Below, one piece after another: positions 42,377-50,734 of a DNA stretch of 64,000 nucleotides; within the stretch, counting starts at the first letter, position 1, and every line of letters starts with the position of its first letter. Where the stretch lies: contig JACRFZ010000090.1 in NCBI GenBank assembly GCA_016212515.1, forward strand, positions 1 to 64,000, written 5' to 3'. The notes beneath the pieces are model-generated. The model did not search any database. It had not been told where the DNA came from and saw nothing but the letters and a program-made list of their open reading frames with translations. The DNA comes from Candidatus Melainabacteria bacterium. Lineage in GTDB: Bacteria > Cyanobacteriota > Vampirovibrionia > Obscuribacterales > Obscuribacteraceae. Position numbers and translations under genes: made by a program.

Positions 42377-44305
42377 GTGAAGAAGGCCACCAAAACATTT
42401 ACAAGGCTGAGAGTGCTCTGGAGCAGAGTACCGGCCCAGAAGCAGCTCCTCTACCTGGGTCTGGCCTGTATCGCCGCCCTGGTAACCTTCACGGCCTGGG
42501 TCTGGGTGACCAGAGCACAGGCTTCCATTAATGAATCGGTGAAACTTTTCGGACAAGGACTGGCGGAAGCTCTCGCCCGTGGCGGCGCGGAAGCCCTCAG
42601 TAATTCCGGCGATCTGGAAAGCCTGCGCTATTACATTTTGACCCAGCGAGGCAAACTGAAAACCATTGCCTACATTGTTTTTGAAGACAATGCCGGCAAC
42701 ATTCTGCTCGACCCCACCAGCAAAAAAGATTTGAAGGAAATCTATCCGGTTTACAAACAATACAAGGAGAACCCTGAGAACTTCACGGTTCCAGGCATCT
42801 ACCCGTCACCACCGGGATACCGCTCAGTCACCAACATCGTGGTGCGCATGCATAAGAACGGTCAAGATCTGGGACTCTGCTGGGTCGGTCTCTACAACGA
42901 CCTCTTCACCATTCTCGGCACCCAACAAGAAACCACAAACTTCCTCACCACCATTTTCTGCCTGGTGGGGGTGCTGGGCGCCCTGGGAGTGTGGGCCAAC
43001 TATACCTTGATCAATGCGCCCTTGCGCACACTCTCGCAAGGGGCAAGCCAAATTGCCACAGGGCATTTCGGGCACCAGATCAAGGTGCAGCGGGCCGGCA
43101 AGGAAATCGACCAGTTGGTCAATGCTTTCAACTACATGAGCAGCCGGCTGCAACTTTACGACAAGCATAATGTGGACAACTTGATGGCTGAGCGCAACAA
43201 GTTTATTTCCGAAAGAAATAAACTTGAGCTGGTGCTCATGTCTATCGCCGACGGCGTTGTGGTGTGCGATCGCGACAACCGGGTGCAAATCGTAAACCGA
43301 GCCGCCACACAGATTTTCGACAAAGAAGCCAAAGACCTTCTCGGTAAACCCCTGGTGGTCTGCACCGAAGGTCCCGACCAGCCGCAAATTTGCCATGTGG
43401 TGCAGCAATTCACCGACACCAATATTGCGCCGGGCTCCCTTGAGCCCATCGTGCAGCAACTGCAGTTGGGCGAGCTGACGGTGCGCCTGCACACTGCCCC
43501 GATCTTCCTCAACAAAGAGTTTCTCGGTTCGGTAATGATTATGCAGGACATAACCAAACAAGCCGAACTGGAGAAAATGAAGAACGAATTCATGGCCAAT
43601 GTTTCCCATGAACTGCGTACTCCCATTACATCGATTAAGAGCTATGTAGACACTCTCTGCAACCACGGCGAAAAACTCGATCCCGACATTCACCAGGAGT
43701 TTCTGCAAATTATCGACAACGAGGCTGACAGGCTCATGCACCTCGTCAACGATGTGCTGGAGTTGAGCCGCATTGAAGAAGCCAACCGGGAATTCGAGAT
43801 GCTGCCCATGGATATCCATAGAGCCTGTGAGGCGGCCATCCGCTCTCTCAACCTGATGGCACGGGACAGAGGCATCGAGCTAGTCTTCGAACAAGCCGAA
43901 AATATTCCCCTGGCCAGCATCAATCAGGAATCAATAGAACGAGTGGTGATAAACCTGCTCAACAATGCCATTAAATACACGCCGGAAGGCGGCAAGATTA
44001 CCGTCAAGGTGGCAGAGAGCGAAGGCAAGGAAGTGGCCGTGCACGTCAAAGACACCGGCATCGGCATTCCCGATGACGCCCTCGAACACGTCTTCGACCG
44101 CTTCTACCGGGTAGAAAAGAAAGTGCACACCATCAAAGGAACGGGTCTGGGCTTAACAATTGTCAAGAAAATTATCGAAAAACACGGTGGTCGCATCACC
44201 GTTGCATCGGCCATAGGCGAAGGCTCCACCTTCAGTTTCTACCTGCCGGCCCTGGCGCCTACCGATGACGATATGGCGGAGGAAGAGTCCGCCTCCCTGG
44301 TTTAA
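42377..44305 (+). CDS. Membrane sensor histidine kinase, WalK/PhoR type (HAMP-PAS-HisKA)
   Basis: Two membrane helices (about residues 24-45 and 188-208) flank an extracytoplasmic sensor of about 140 residues. A HAMP linker (INAPLRTLSQGASQIATGHF), a PAS domain (LVLMSIADGVVVCDRDN to VMIMQDIT), a HisKA box and an HATPase_c domain follow. The HisKA box is FMANVSHELRTPITSIKSYV with phosphoacceptor H411; the ATPase domain has VVINLLNNAIKYTPEGG, DTGIGIP and GTGLGLTIVKK. This layout matches WalK/VicK-type kinases governing cell-wall homeostasis, or PhoR. No response regulator is adjacent, so it is an orphan in this window. The start is GTG at 42377. Confidence 0.94.
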   Translation: MKKATKTFTRLRVLWSRVPAQKQLLYLGLACIAALVTFTAWVWVTRAQASINESVKLFGQGLAEALARGGAEALSNSGDLESLRYYILTQRGKLKTIAYIVFEDNAGNILLDPTSKKDLKEIYPVYKQYKENPENFTVPGIYPSPPGYRSVTNIVVRMHKNGQDLGLCWVGLYNDLFTILGTQQETTNFLTTIFCLVGVLGALGVWANYTLINAPLRTLSQGASQIATGHFGHQIKVQRAGKEIDQLVNAFNYMSSRLQLYDKHNVDNLMAERNKFISERNKLELVLMSIADGVVVCDRDNRVQIVNRAATQIFDKEAKDLLGKPLVVCTEGPDQPQICHVVQQFTDTNIAPGSLEPIVQQLQLGELTVRLHTAPIFLNKEFLGSVMIMQDITKQAELEKMKNEFMANVSHELRTPITSIKSYVDTLCNHGEKLDPDIHQEFLQIIDNEADRLMHLVNDVLELSRIEEANREFEMLPMDIHRACEAAIRSLNLMARDRGIELVFEQAENIPLASINQESIERVVINLLNNAIKYTPEGGKITVKVAESEGKEVAVHVKDTGIGIPDDALEHVFDRFYRVEKKVHTIKGTGLGLTIVKKIIEKHGGRITVASAIGEGSTFSFYLPALAPTDDDMAEEESASLV

Positions 44306-44768
44306 TGAGCCGCTGCACAGACTCCAATGTAAACCGATAAGGGTTCAGGTTCTCATCCTTATTTAGATTGCCGGGTCTGGTTTTACCACCCCCTAAACAA
44401 GACTTTTGTAACCACCCCCAAATTACCCCCTTTAATCTGCGGGAACAGGCAGGAATTAAGCCTCAGCGCCTGATAATATTCCCGGCAGGGGCTTGCCCGG
44501 AGCACCACAAATACATCCAGCGCATATACCCCGGAAATCCAACGGGACACCCCTGTAAATCCTCTGAACATTAGCAACTTATCCATTAACGCATTTAGTT
44601 TTCAAGCTGGGTCGTGTTATCATCTCCTCGTTGACAAGGTCTCTTTGGACTGGCGTCCACGGGGATATCCATCAGGCATACGCAAAATGCCTAAACCGGT
44701 AGCAAAAGCAAAGGCGAAAGCTGAAGCTCAGCGACCGGTTCAGTAAGCAGGAAGGAGGAAATTGAGGA
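44306..44768. other. 463-bp stretch before coaD, mostly non-coding
   Basis: It contains a weak ataagg/ccttat hairpin at 44337-44362 after the kinase gene and a TTGACA at 44631 without a matching -10. A 19-codon frame precedes coaD. No long reading frame shows protein-like character. I see no RNA gene. Confidence 0.4.
44687..44746 (+). CDS. Possible 19-aa leader peptide or small protein before coaD
   Basis: ATG opens a short frame MPKPVAKAKAKAEAQRPVQ with a stop at 44744-44746. It is rich in Lys, Ala and Pro. It ends 22 bp before the TTG start of coaD, with the coaD ribosome site GGAGG between them. It could be a translated leader or chance. Confidence 0.3.
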   Translation: MPKPVAKAKAKAEAQRPVQ

Positions 44769-45257
44769 TTGGCCAGAGCCATCTATCCGGGCTCTTTCGA
44801 TCCCATGACCCTGGGCCACTTAGATATCGTTCGTCGCGCTCACGCGCTCTTTGACGAAGTGATCATGGCAGTGGTCGGCAACCCCGGCAAATCTCCCTTA
44901 TTGCCGATGGATATAAGAAAGAACCTGATCGAGAAAGCCGTAAAAGATCTAAAAGGAGTGAAGGTAGAAGAGTTTCAGGGACTGACCGTTGATTATGCGC
45001 GGCAAACCAAAACCACAGTTTTAATCCGAGGACTGAGAGCTATTTCGGACTTCGAAGCAGAACTGGGAATGGCTCAAGCGAACAAGCAGCTCTTTCCTGA
45101 ACTAGAAACTATTTTTCTCATGACAAAAGCCGAGTATTCTTTTATAAGCTCCTCCACTGTAAAAGAAATCGCCCGATTGGGCGGTGACGTATCCCAATTC
45201 GTACCGCATCCGGTGAATGACTATCTCAAAGAGCATTTCAGCAGAGGCACCAAGTAA
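44769..45257 (+). CDS. coaD: Phosphopantetheine adenylyltransferase
   Basis: This enzyme catalyses the fourth step of coenzyme A biosynthesis, joining ATP and 4'-phosphopantetheine to make dephospho-CoA. The nucleotidyltransferase motif IYPGSFDPMTLGHLDIVRRA is at the N-terminus (T/HxGH as TLGH). The second motif, IRGLRAISDFEAELGMAQANK, and ISSSTVKEIARLGGDVSQFVP follow. The length of 162 aa is standard. The start is TTG at 44769 with AAGGAGG about 10 bases upstream. The next gene begins 3 bp after its stop, so the two form an operon. Confidence 0.97.
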   Translation: MARAIYPGSFDPMTLGHLDIVRRAHALFDEVIMAVVGNPGKSPLLPMDIRKNLIEKAVKDLKGVKVEEFQGLTVDYARQTKTTVLIRGLRAISDFEAELGMAQANKQLFPELETIFLMTKAEYSFISSSTVKEIARLGGDVSQFVPHPVNDYLKEHFSRGTK

Positions 45258-45260
45258 AAA

Positions 45261-45953
45261 ATGACCATGATTACTGCACCAACAGTACAGGCAACCAACA
45301 CCTTCAAACAGACCACGATCTACAAGCATCTTGATCTGCTTGAGCATCTAATTGATGATGCTGCCGGTATCTACAAGTTTAAGTTCATCAACGCCGACGA
45401 TTTCCTCGACGTGCTTGATAAAGCCCGGGCTCGTCTCCCCGAAGAATTGCGTGAAGCTGCCGACGTACTGGCTCAGCGCGATGAAATCATTGCCGAGTCC
45501 CAGCGCCGCTCCGAACAAATCATCACCACGGCTCGCCGCCAGGCTGAGACCATGCTGCATGAATCAGAGCTTCTGAAAGCCGTACAAGCTGAAGTTGAGC
45601 GTATTCGCAAGCAAGTGGTACAGGAAGTCGAGCAAATGCGCCGCGAGGCCATTGCCGAAGCGGAGCGCATCAGACTGGAAGCTGATGAAGACGCCGCCAA
45701 GATTAGAGAAGGCGCCGACCATTACGCCGAGCAAGTTCTCACCCGCATGGAGAACGACCTGCAGGGTCTGGCTCAGCGCGTCACCGAATCGCAGCAGATT
45801 GTCAGAAACGGCCAGCGTCTGCTCGGTCAAGTGAAGCGTCACGGCAGCATTGCCGCCGCCGCCACAGCCCCCCTCACAGGCGTCTCTACCGGCAGCCCCC
45901 TGAGCATGCCCTCCGGACTCTCCTCACCGCTACTGTCTGGTAAGTTCGAGTAG
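45261..45953 (+). CDS. DivIVA/Cdv3-like coiled-coil protein
   Basis: This is a 230-residue protein. Its N-terminal segment (IYKHLDLLEHLIDDAAGIYKF) is followed by a long coiled coil from about residue 65 to 190 rich in Glu, Arg, Ala and Gln, and then a Ser/Pro/Gly tail. A DivIVA-like coiled-coil protein directly after coaD is, as I recall, a cyanobacterial arrangement, where Cdv3-type proteins help place the division ring. The coiled coil also resembles ATP synthase b subunits, but no membrane helix is present, which speaks against that. The start is ATG, 3 bp after the coaD stop. A strong terminator follows. Confidence 0.8.
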   Translation: MTMITAPTVQATNTFKQTTIYKHLDLLEHLIDDAAGIYKFKFINADDFLDVLDKARARLPEELREAADVLAQRDEIIAESQRRSEQIITTARRQAETMLHESELLKAVQAEVERIRKQVVQEVEQMRREAIAEAERIRLEADEDAAKIREGADHYAEQVLTRMENDLQGLAQRVTESQQIVRNGQRLLGQVKRHGSIAAAATAPLTGVSTGSPLSMPSGLSSPLLSGKFE

Positions 45954-45990
45954 AGCTGCTAAGACCCAACTTAAAAAAAGTTGCAACTAA

Positions 45991-46019
45991 AAGCCCCGCA
46001 AAATAAGGCGGGGCTTTTT
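45991..46019 (+). terminator. Rho-independent terminator of the coaD operon
   Basis: A 9-bp stem aagccccgc / gcggggctt with an 8-base loop is followed by a run of T, 37 bp after the stop of the coiled-coil gene. Confidence 0.92.
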
Positions 46020-46133
46020 ATTGCCCGGTCATTTCGTGTAAGCTTGCCTTTATTAGTCGGGTATTACCTTCAGGTGATATCCGGACGGCAGAACGCCCGC
46101 CACTAGAAGACCAGAGCTAAGAAAGGCTAGACC

Positions 46134-48374
46134 TTGACCGAGACTGAGAGCAAAACAGCAGGGGAAGAACTCAAATTTAATCAGCCGGGATTGGCCCTAT
46201 TCGGCGCCAGTTTCCTATCGCTCTTTTTAGAGCTACTCCTGATTCGCTGGCTTTCCTCCGACTTCGTCCTCTTCGGGGTCTTCAAGACCTTCCCGCTGGT
46301 AGCTTGCTTTGTCGGTCTCGGCACCGGTGTAGCGAAAGCCGACCTCAAGTTTTTCCGCCTCACTCCTTTTGCGCTTCTGGTAACAGTAGTCACCATCTGC
46401 CTGACCAGTTTTGCCGGCTACGGCTACCTGGCCTTCCCCTCCCTGGCTCTCTACCAGTGGAACGAGCTGACCAACAGCATGACTCTGGCCCTGGAAGTGC
46501 TGAAGATGAGCTTGCTTTTGGTCCTCCTGTTGATGGGCCCCTTTGCTTCCATGTTCTGTATCGGCAACCTGATCGGCCATTGCTTCAATAAATCTACGGC
46601 CCTGAGAGCCTATTGCATCGATATTGCCGGCGCCATCACCGGCAGTATCACATTCGCCCTCCTATCCTTCCTTTCCTTTTCTCCCAATTTAGAGATCGGA
46701 TTCGTGATTGCGCTCATGCTTGCAATCACGGTTAGATTCATCGGTCTGACCGCTTCCGGAGCCACAATCATGACCCTGGCGGCAGTGACCGTCATGCTGC
46801 CCATCTTCAATCCACCAGGCACCTCCTGGTCGCCCTATTACCGCCTGGACGTGCAGGAAATCTCGCTCATGCCCCAGCTTACCAAGAGCGGCAAGAAAGA
46901 AGACCTGGGCATCATTCTCAACACCAACCGGGGCTTCTCACAGTCTTTCACCAATAATAATGTGGTGGAACTCTCACCGGAAGGCGAAAAGGTGGAAGCC
47001 GCTCGCTTTCTCAAGAACTTCCTTCTGGTGCGCAAGAAGTACTATGAACTGCCCTATAGTTTCCACCTCGGTGATGCGAGCAGGAAAGACAATTTATTCA
47101 AGCCCAAAGAGATTCTCATCCTCGGTGCCGGCAGCGGCTCCGATGTGGCGGAAGCAGTCAGACAGGGCGTCAACCACATAGACGCTGTTGAGATCGATCA
47201 AAGCGTTATTGGACTGGCCAAGAAATACAACCAGTCTTACTTTGCCCCTCAGGTCAAGTATCACCTCGACGACGGCAGGCGTTTCATGGCCGGCGGCGAT
47301 AAAAAATACGACATGGTAGTGCTGGCCTGCCTCGACTCCAGAGCCGTCTCCGGCAGCGGCTCATCCCTGCGTACCGATTGCTATATTCACACCCGTGAAA
47401 GCTATCAAGATTGCATCCGCCACTTGAAGCCGGACGGCATCATGGTGCTCAGTTTCGGAGCCTCCGTGGGCGGCAGTTCAAACTGGTTGCGCAACCGCAT
47501 TTACAAGACCCTGGAAGATGTGACCGGCTATCCGCCCATAGTCATGTCCGACGAAAACGCTAAATTTAACTGGCCTGCCTATTTCTTCGTCACCGGCAAA
47601 CCGGTAAAAGACGGGCTTTTGCAAGTCGAACCCCTGCCTCCACCGGCTTCCGGTGAAAAGAGCGAAATCGGCTTCGCCAAAATCGATATGCCTAAAGATG
47701 TGGACGGAGTGGTACTGGGCGACGACTGGCCTTTCCTCTATGTCAAAGACAAAGCCCTGGATTTGCCTTACCTCTTTGTCCTTTCCCTCATCTCGGTCAT
47801 CACCATCTATGTCGGCCGCGGACTTATATTCGGCACCAAGACAGCAACCGATCTGCAACTCTTCTTTATGGGTGCCGCCTTCATCTTGCTGGAACTGCAA
47901 GCCATATCACGCCTGGCCCTCATATACGGCGCCACCTGGGTGACATCATCGGTGGTGATTAATGGGGTTTTGCTGATGATCCTGTTAGCCAATTACATGA
48001 TCATCAAGCGCCCTCATTTGCTGAGTCAAAAAGCACAATATCTAGCGCTCTTCGCCTCACTCTTGCTCAGCTACCTGGCCCCTGTCGGCTACCGGCAACT
48101 CACTTCGGTAAACCCCGATCTGGCGGCCTCCGCCATCACAATCGTCACCCTCGCTCCCATCTTCCTGGCCGGACTAATTTTCGCCACGGCATTCAAAGGT
48201 GCCGAGAAACCCTCGCGCTCTTTCGCCTTCAATCTTCTAGGCAGTGTGCTGGGGGGTTTATTGGAATACCTATCTACTTACCTTGGTATCAGCAACCTGC
48301 TTCTGGTAGCTCTCTTGCTCTATGTCTTCAGCTTCTGCTATATGCTCAAAGTAAAGCCTGAAACACAAGGCTAA
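46134..48374 (+). CDS. Membrane-embedded spermidine synthase-like methyltransferase-fold protein
   Basis: This is a 746-residue protein with three parts. An N-terminal membrane block has about seven helices (residues 17-225). A cytoplasmic Rossmann domain is similar to spermidine synthases (LILGAGSGSDVAEAVRQG with the glycine loop at about 331-335, then DAVEIDQSV, HLDDGRRFM and YDMVVLACLDS). A C-terminal membrane block has about seven further helices (545-746). Fused membrane SpeE-like proteins are widespread, but their reaction is not established. The acidic residue after the DDGRRF motif expected for a polyamine site is not obvious, so polyamine synthesis should not be assumed. The start is TTG at 46134. 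Confidence 0.85.
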   Translation: MTETESKTAGEELKFNQPGLALFGASFLSLFLELLLIRWLSSDFVLFGVFKTFPLVACFVGLGTGVAKADLKFFRLTPFALLVTVVTICLTSFAGYGYLAFPSLALYQWNELTNSMTLALEVLKMSLLLVLLLMGPFASMFCIGNLIGHCFNKSTALRAYCIDIAGAITGSITFALLSFLSFSPNLEIGFVIALMLAITVRFIGLTASGATIMTLAAVTVMLPIFNPPGTSWSPYYRLDVQEISLMPQLTKSGKKEDLGIILNTNRGFSQSFTNNNVVELSPEGEKVEAARFLKNFLLVRKKYYELPYSFHLGDASRKDNLFKPKEILILGAGSGSDVAEAVRQGVNHIDAVEIDQSVIGLAKKYNQSYFAPQVKYHLDDGRRFMAGGDKKYDMVVLACLDSRAVSGSGSSLRTDCYIHTRESYQDCIRHLKPDGIMVLSFGASVGGSSNWLRNRIYKTLEDVTGYPPIVMSDENAKFNWPAYFFVTGKPVKDGLLQVEPLPPPASGEKSEIGFAKIDMPKDVDGVVLGDDWPFLYVKDKALDLPYLFVLSLISVITIYVGRGLIFGTKTATDLQLFFMGAAFILLELQAISRLALIYGATWVTSSVVINGVLLMILLANYMIIKRPHLLSQKAQYLALFASLLLSYLAPVGYRQLTSVNPDLAASAITIVTLAPIFLAGLIFATAFKGAEKPSRSFAFNLLGSVLGGLLEYLSTYLGISNLLLVALLLYVFSFCYMLKVKPETQG

Positions 48375-48481
48375 ACTTAGAAGCACAAGACCGACTTGCC
48401 CCTGCGCAAGTTGCTTCCGGTCTCCGGGTTTAGCTTCCAGGCAGCAAGCCGATTCAGCCCAGCCGATAGTAAAATGGCTTT

Positions 48482-49108
48482 ATGAAAGTCGTCTTCCTCT
48501 CCGACACCCACAATAGCCTTTCCAAACTGAAGGTACCGGACGGCGACCTGCTCATTCATGCCGGCGACTTCTGTAGTGCCGGCCGCCTTGATGAAGTGGC
48601 GCGCTTCAATGACGACATCATGAAACTGCCCCACAAACATAAGGTGGTAGTGGCCGGCAACCATGACTGGCCCTTTCAAAGACAACCCAAAGAGGCTCGC
48701 AAACTCCTCCATGAAAGCATCATCTATCTGGAAGATGCCGCCGCCGTGGTGGAAGGTCTGCACATCTACGGCAGCCCCTGGCAGCCGGCCTTCTTCAACT
48801 GGGCCTTCAATCTGCCGCGCCTTTCCGTAGCTTTGAAAGAGCGCTGGCAAGCCATCCCGGACAACACCGACATCCTCGTCACCCACAGCCCGCCCCACGG
48901 CATCATGGACCGCGTACCGCGGGGAGAAATGGTAGGCTGCGAGCACTTGCGCCGAAGGGTAGAGCGCATCCAGCCAAAAATCCACTGCTTCGGGCATATC
49001 CACTGCGGCTACGGGCAAGAAACGAGGGGCAAGACTCTTTTCATTAACGCCTCCAACCTTGATGAAGACTACCTGCCCGCCAATGAGCCCATAACTGTAG
49101 AACTCTAG
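48482..49108 (+). CDS. Calcineurin-like metallophosphoesterase
   Basis: This is a 208-residue cytoplasmic hydrolase of the metallophosphoesterase superfamily with all metal-ligand motifs: SDTHN (D8, H10), HAGDF, AGNHDW, THSPPHG and FGHIHCGYG. The short form resembles proteins of the MPPED1/MPPED2 and bacterial YfcE-like group, which cleave phosphodiesters of varied substrates. The substrate here is unknown. The ATG at 48482 is clear and 107 bp separate it from the membrane protein gene upstream. It is probably a single gene. Confidence 0.92.
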   Translation: MKVVFLSDTHNSLSKLKVPDGDLLIHAGDFCSAGRLDEVARFNDDIMKLPHKHKVVVAGNHDWPFQRQPKEARKLLHESIIYLEDAAAVVEGLHIYGSPWQPAFFNWAFNLPRLSVALKERWQAIPDNTDILVTHSPPHGIMDRVPRGEMVGCEHLRRRVERIQPKIHCFGHIHCGYGQETRGKTLFINASNLDEDYLPANEPITVEL

Positions 49109-49282
49109 AAGTAGAGCTGTAATGGTGGAGAACTGGCCTCAGAGCTATCACGGAAAGCTTTGACTGGGAGCTAGAAACAGGCACAGGGCTTAAATTGCGG
49201 CGAGCCGGGGAATATAACGCTTACCCCTTAGTAAATCCAAGTTAGACAGCGCCGCACGGCTTCGGCAAAGGTCGCCCAGTTC

Positions 49283-50611
49283 ATGACTCAGGAAAAGGAC
49301 AAAGTCAGCGAAGTCTCAAAAGTAGCCGAGAACAATCAGCTAGCTACCGTAGATCGCCTCGAACTGCTTTCGAGCCCGCAACCTCCGCGAAGTGATGCAG
49401 GCGGCAGAGACTCCCTGCCACCCCTGACCATCGACGGCACTGATTCGGGGCAAAAGCCTGGCAAAAAATCCGAGCCCTTTGAGCTGATCAGCACAAGCAA
49501 AGACATGGACCCCGCTAAACCCACTGCTGTCTTCCTGGACCAGTTCGCCAGGAAAGACGTAGACCTGGGCGGCACCAAGGTGGCCCACGGCGAGATAAGC
49601 CGGGCAGCGGCGGAAGAAAACGGCTTCAATACGGTTGCGCTCAATCTCCAGGCTCCCGAGTCTCTGGGTAATGGCACCGACTATTCCAAAGCCATCAACA
49701 AAATCGCCGACATGGTGGAAGACGGCAAACTGCCCCTGGGCAAAGGCGACGTGCTGAATATCAGTATGGGCAATCTCGACCCCACCTTTGAACAAGCATC
49801 CAAATTCCTGGGCTTTCCAGTCACCGCCCAGAATCTTGCTTCCCAGCGTGAAAACATACTGAAGCGCATGCAGGAAATAAGCCAGGACGAAAGCCGCCCC
49901 AGAGAAGACAGGGAAACCGCCGAGCGCGTGGTCAACACCAATAACGCCATCGACCGCCTGCAGGACAAAGGGGTTGAGGTAGTGCACTCGGCGGGCAACG
50001 ACGGCCAGGACCGTTTTAGCTGGGACTTTATGAACGCCAAGTGGCAACTTTCTTCCAATCGTCCCTCGGGAAAACCCGATGAATTCAGCGCCAGCCATTC
50101 CCTGACCACCAGAGCCGACGGAGTGCTGCCTCTCAAGATCAAGCAAGAAGGGGATCTGATCAGCCCCGTACCCATGGACATGCAAAAGGGCAAAGTAGCA
50201 ATTGCCGACACGGGCGTAGAGTTTCCCATCGACAGCAAATCGCCCTTCTCCGGCAACAGCCGCATTTTCAATCGGGAAAATATCAATCCCAAATTCAGCC
50301 AGCCCATGGCTACACCGGAAGAAAAAGCAATCCCCGACCAACTTTTCATTCCTGAACTGACTTTCTCCAGCCAGGAGAAACTGCCATGGACAGACAAATC
50401 CAGCGCGGAGTTACTCTCCTTCACAGGCAAGAGCGAGTTGCCCAAACGTCTGGAAATGGCTTATCCCATGAGCGATGTGATCAAAAAAATCACCAGTAAA
50501 CCGGGTGCCGATGAGGAACTCATGAGCGGCGTCATCGACGGCACCTCGTTTTCTAATATCGGCTTTTTAAAGGACCAAAAAGCCAGGCTGGAAGCCCTCA
50601 AGCAACACTGA
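49283..50611 (+). CDS. Divergent subtilase (S8)-like protein without signal peptide
   Basis: Key features of the subtilisin family can be placed in order. They are Asp D86 in AVFLDQF, His H102 in VAHGEIS, a strand DVLNISMG, the oxyanion-hole Asn N239 in HSAGNDG, and Ser S422 in GVIDGTSFSN. The serine motif GTS(F)S lacks the usual following Pro, and the Asp motif lacks the usual D-S/T-G. Activity is therefore possible but not certain. A region of about 180 residues between N239 and the serine motif is long and unusual. There is no signal peptide or propeptide; the first 60 residues look disordered. The ATG is clear, and its partner or substrate is unknown. Confidence 0.7.
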   Translation: MTQEKDKVSEVSKVAENNQLATVDRLELLSSPQPPRSDAGGRDSLPPLTIDGTDSGQKPGKKSEPFELISTSKDMDPAKPTAVFLDQFARKDVDLGGTKVAHGEISRAAAEENGFNTVALNLQAPESLGNGTDYSKAINKIADMVEDGKLPLGKGDVLNISMGNLDPTFEQASKFLGFPVTAQNLASQRENILKRMQEISQDESRPREDRETAERVVNTNNAIDRLQDKGVEVVHSAGNDGQDRFSWDFMNAKWQLSSNRPSGKPDEFSASHSLTTRADGVLPLKIKQEGDLISPVPMDMQKGKVAIADTGVEFPIDSKSPFSGNSRIFNRENINPKFSQPMATPEEKAIPDQLFIPELTFSSQEKLPWTDKSSAELLSFTGKSELPKRLEMAYPMSDVIKKITSKPGADEELMSGVIDGTSFSNIGFLKDQKARLEALKQH

Positions 50612-50734
50612 AAAGGCAATACGTAACGGCGTCCTTTGCTGACAACCGCCCTTGAAGCTCTTTTCCAGACTTCAGTCCCCTGGCACCGGTTAAACTATAG
50701 GTGCAAGCGCCAGATATTTGAGGTTGTCAATTTT

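Noticed and set aside
44631..44660. TTGACA before coaD as a promoter
   Set aside because: No acceptable -10 box at 16-18 bp; left out as a promoter.
45261..45953. ATP synthase b-subunit instead of a DivIVA/Cdv3-like protein
   Set aside because: No N-terminal membrane helix and no ATP synthase genes nearby; coaD context fits a division protein better.
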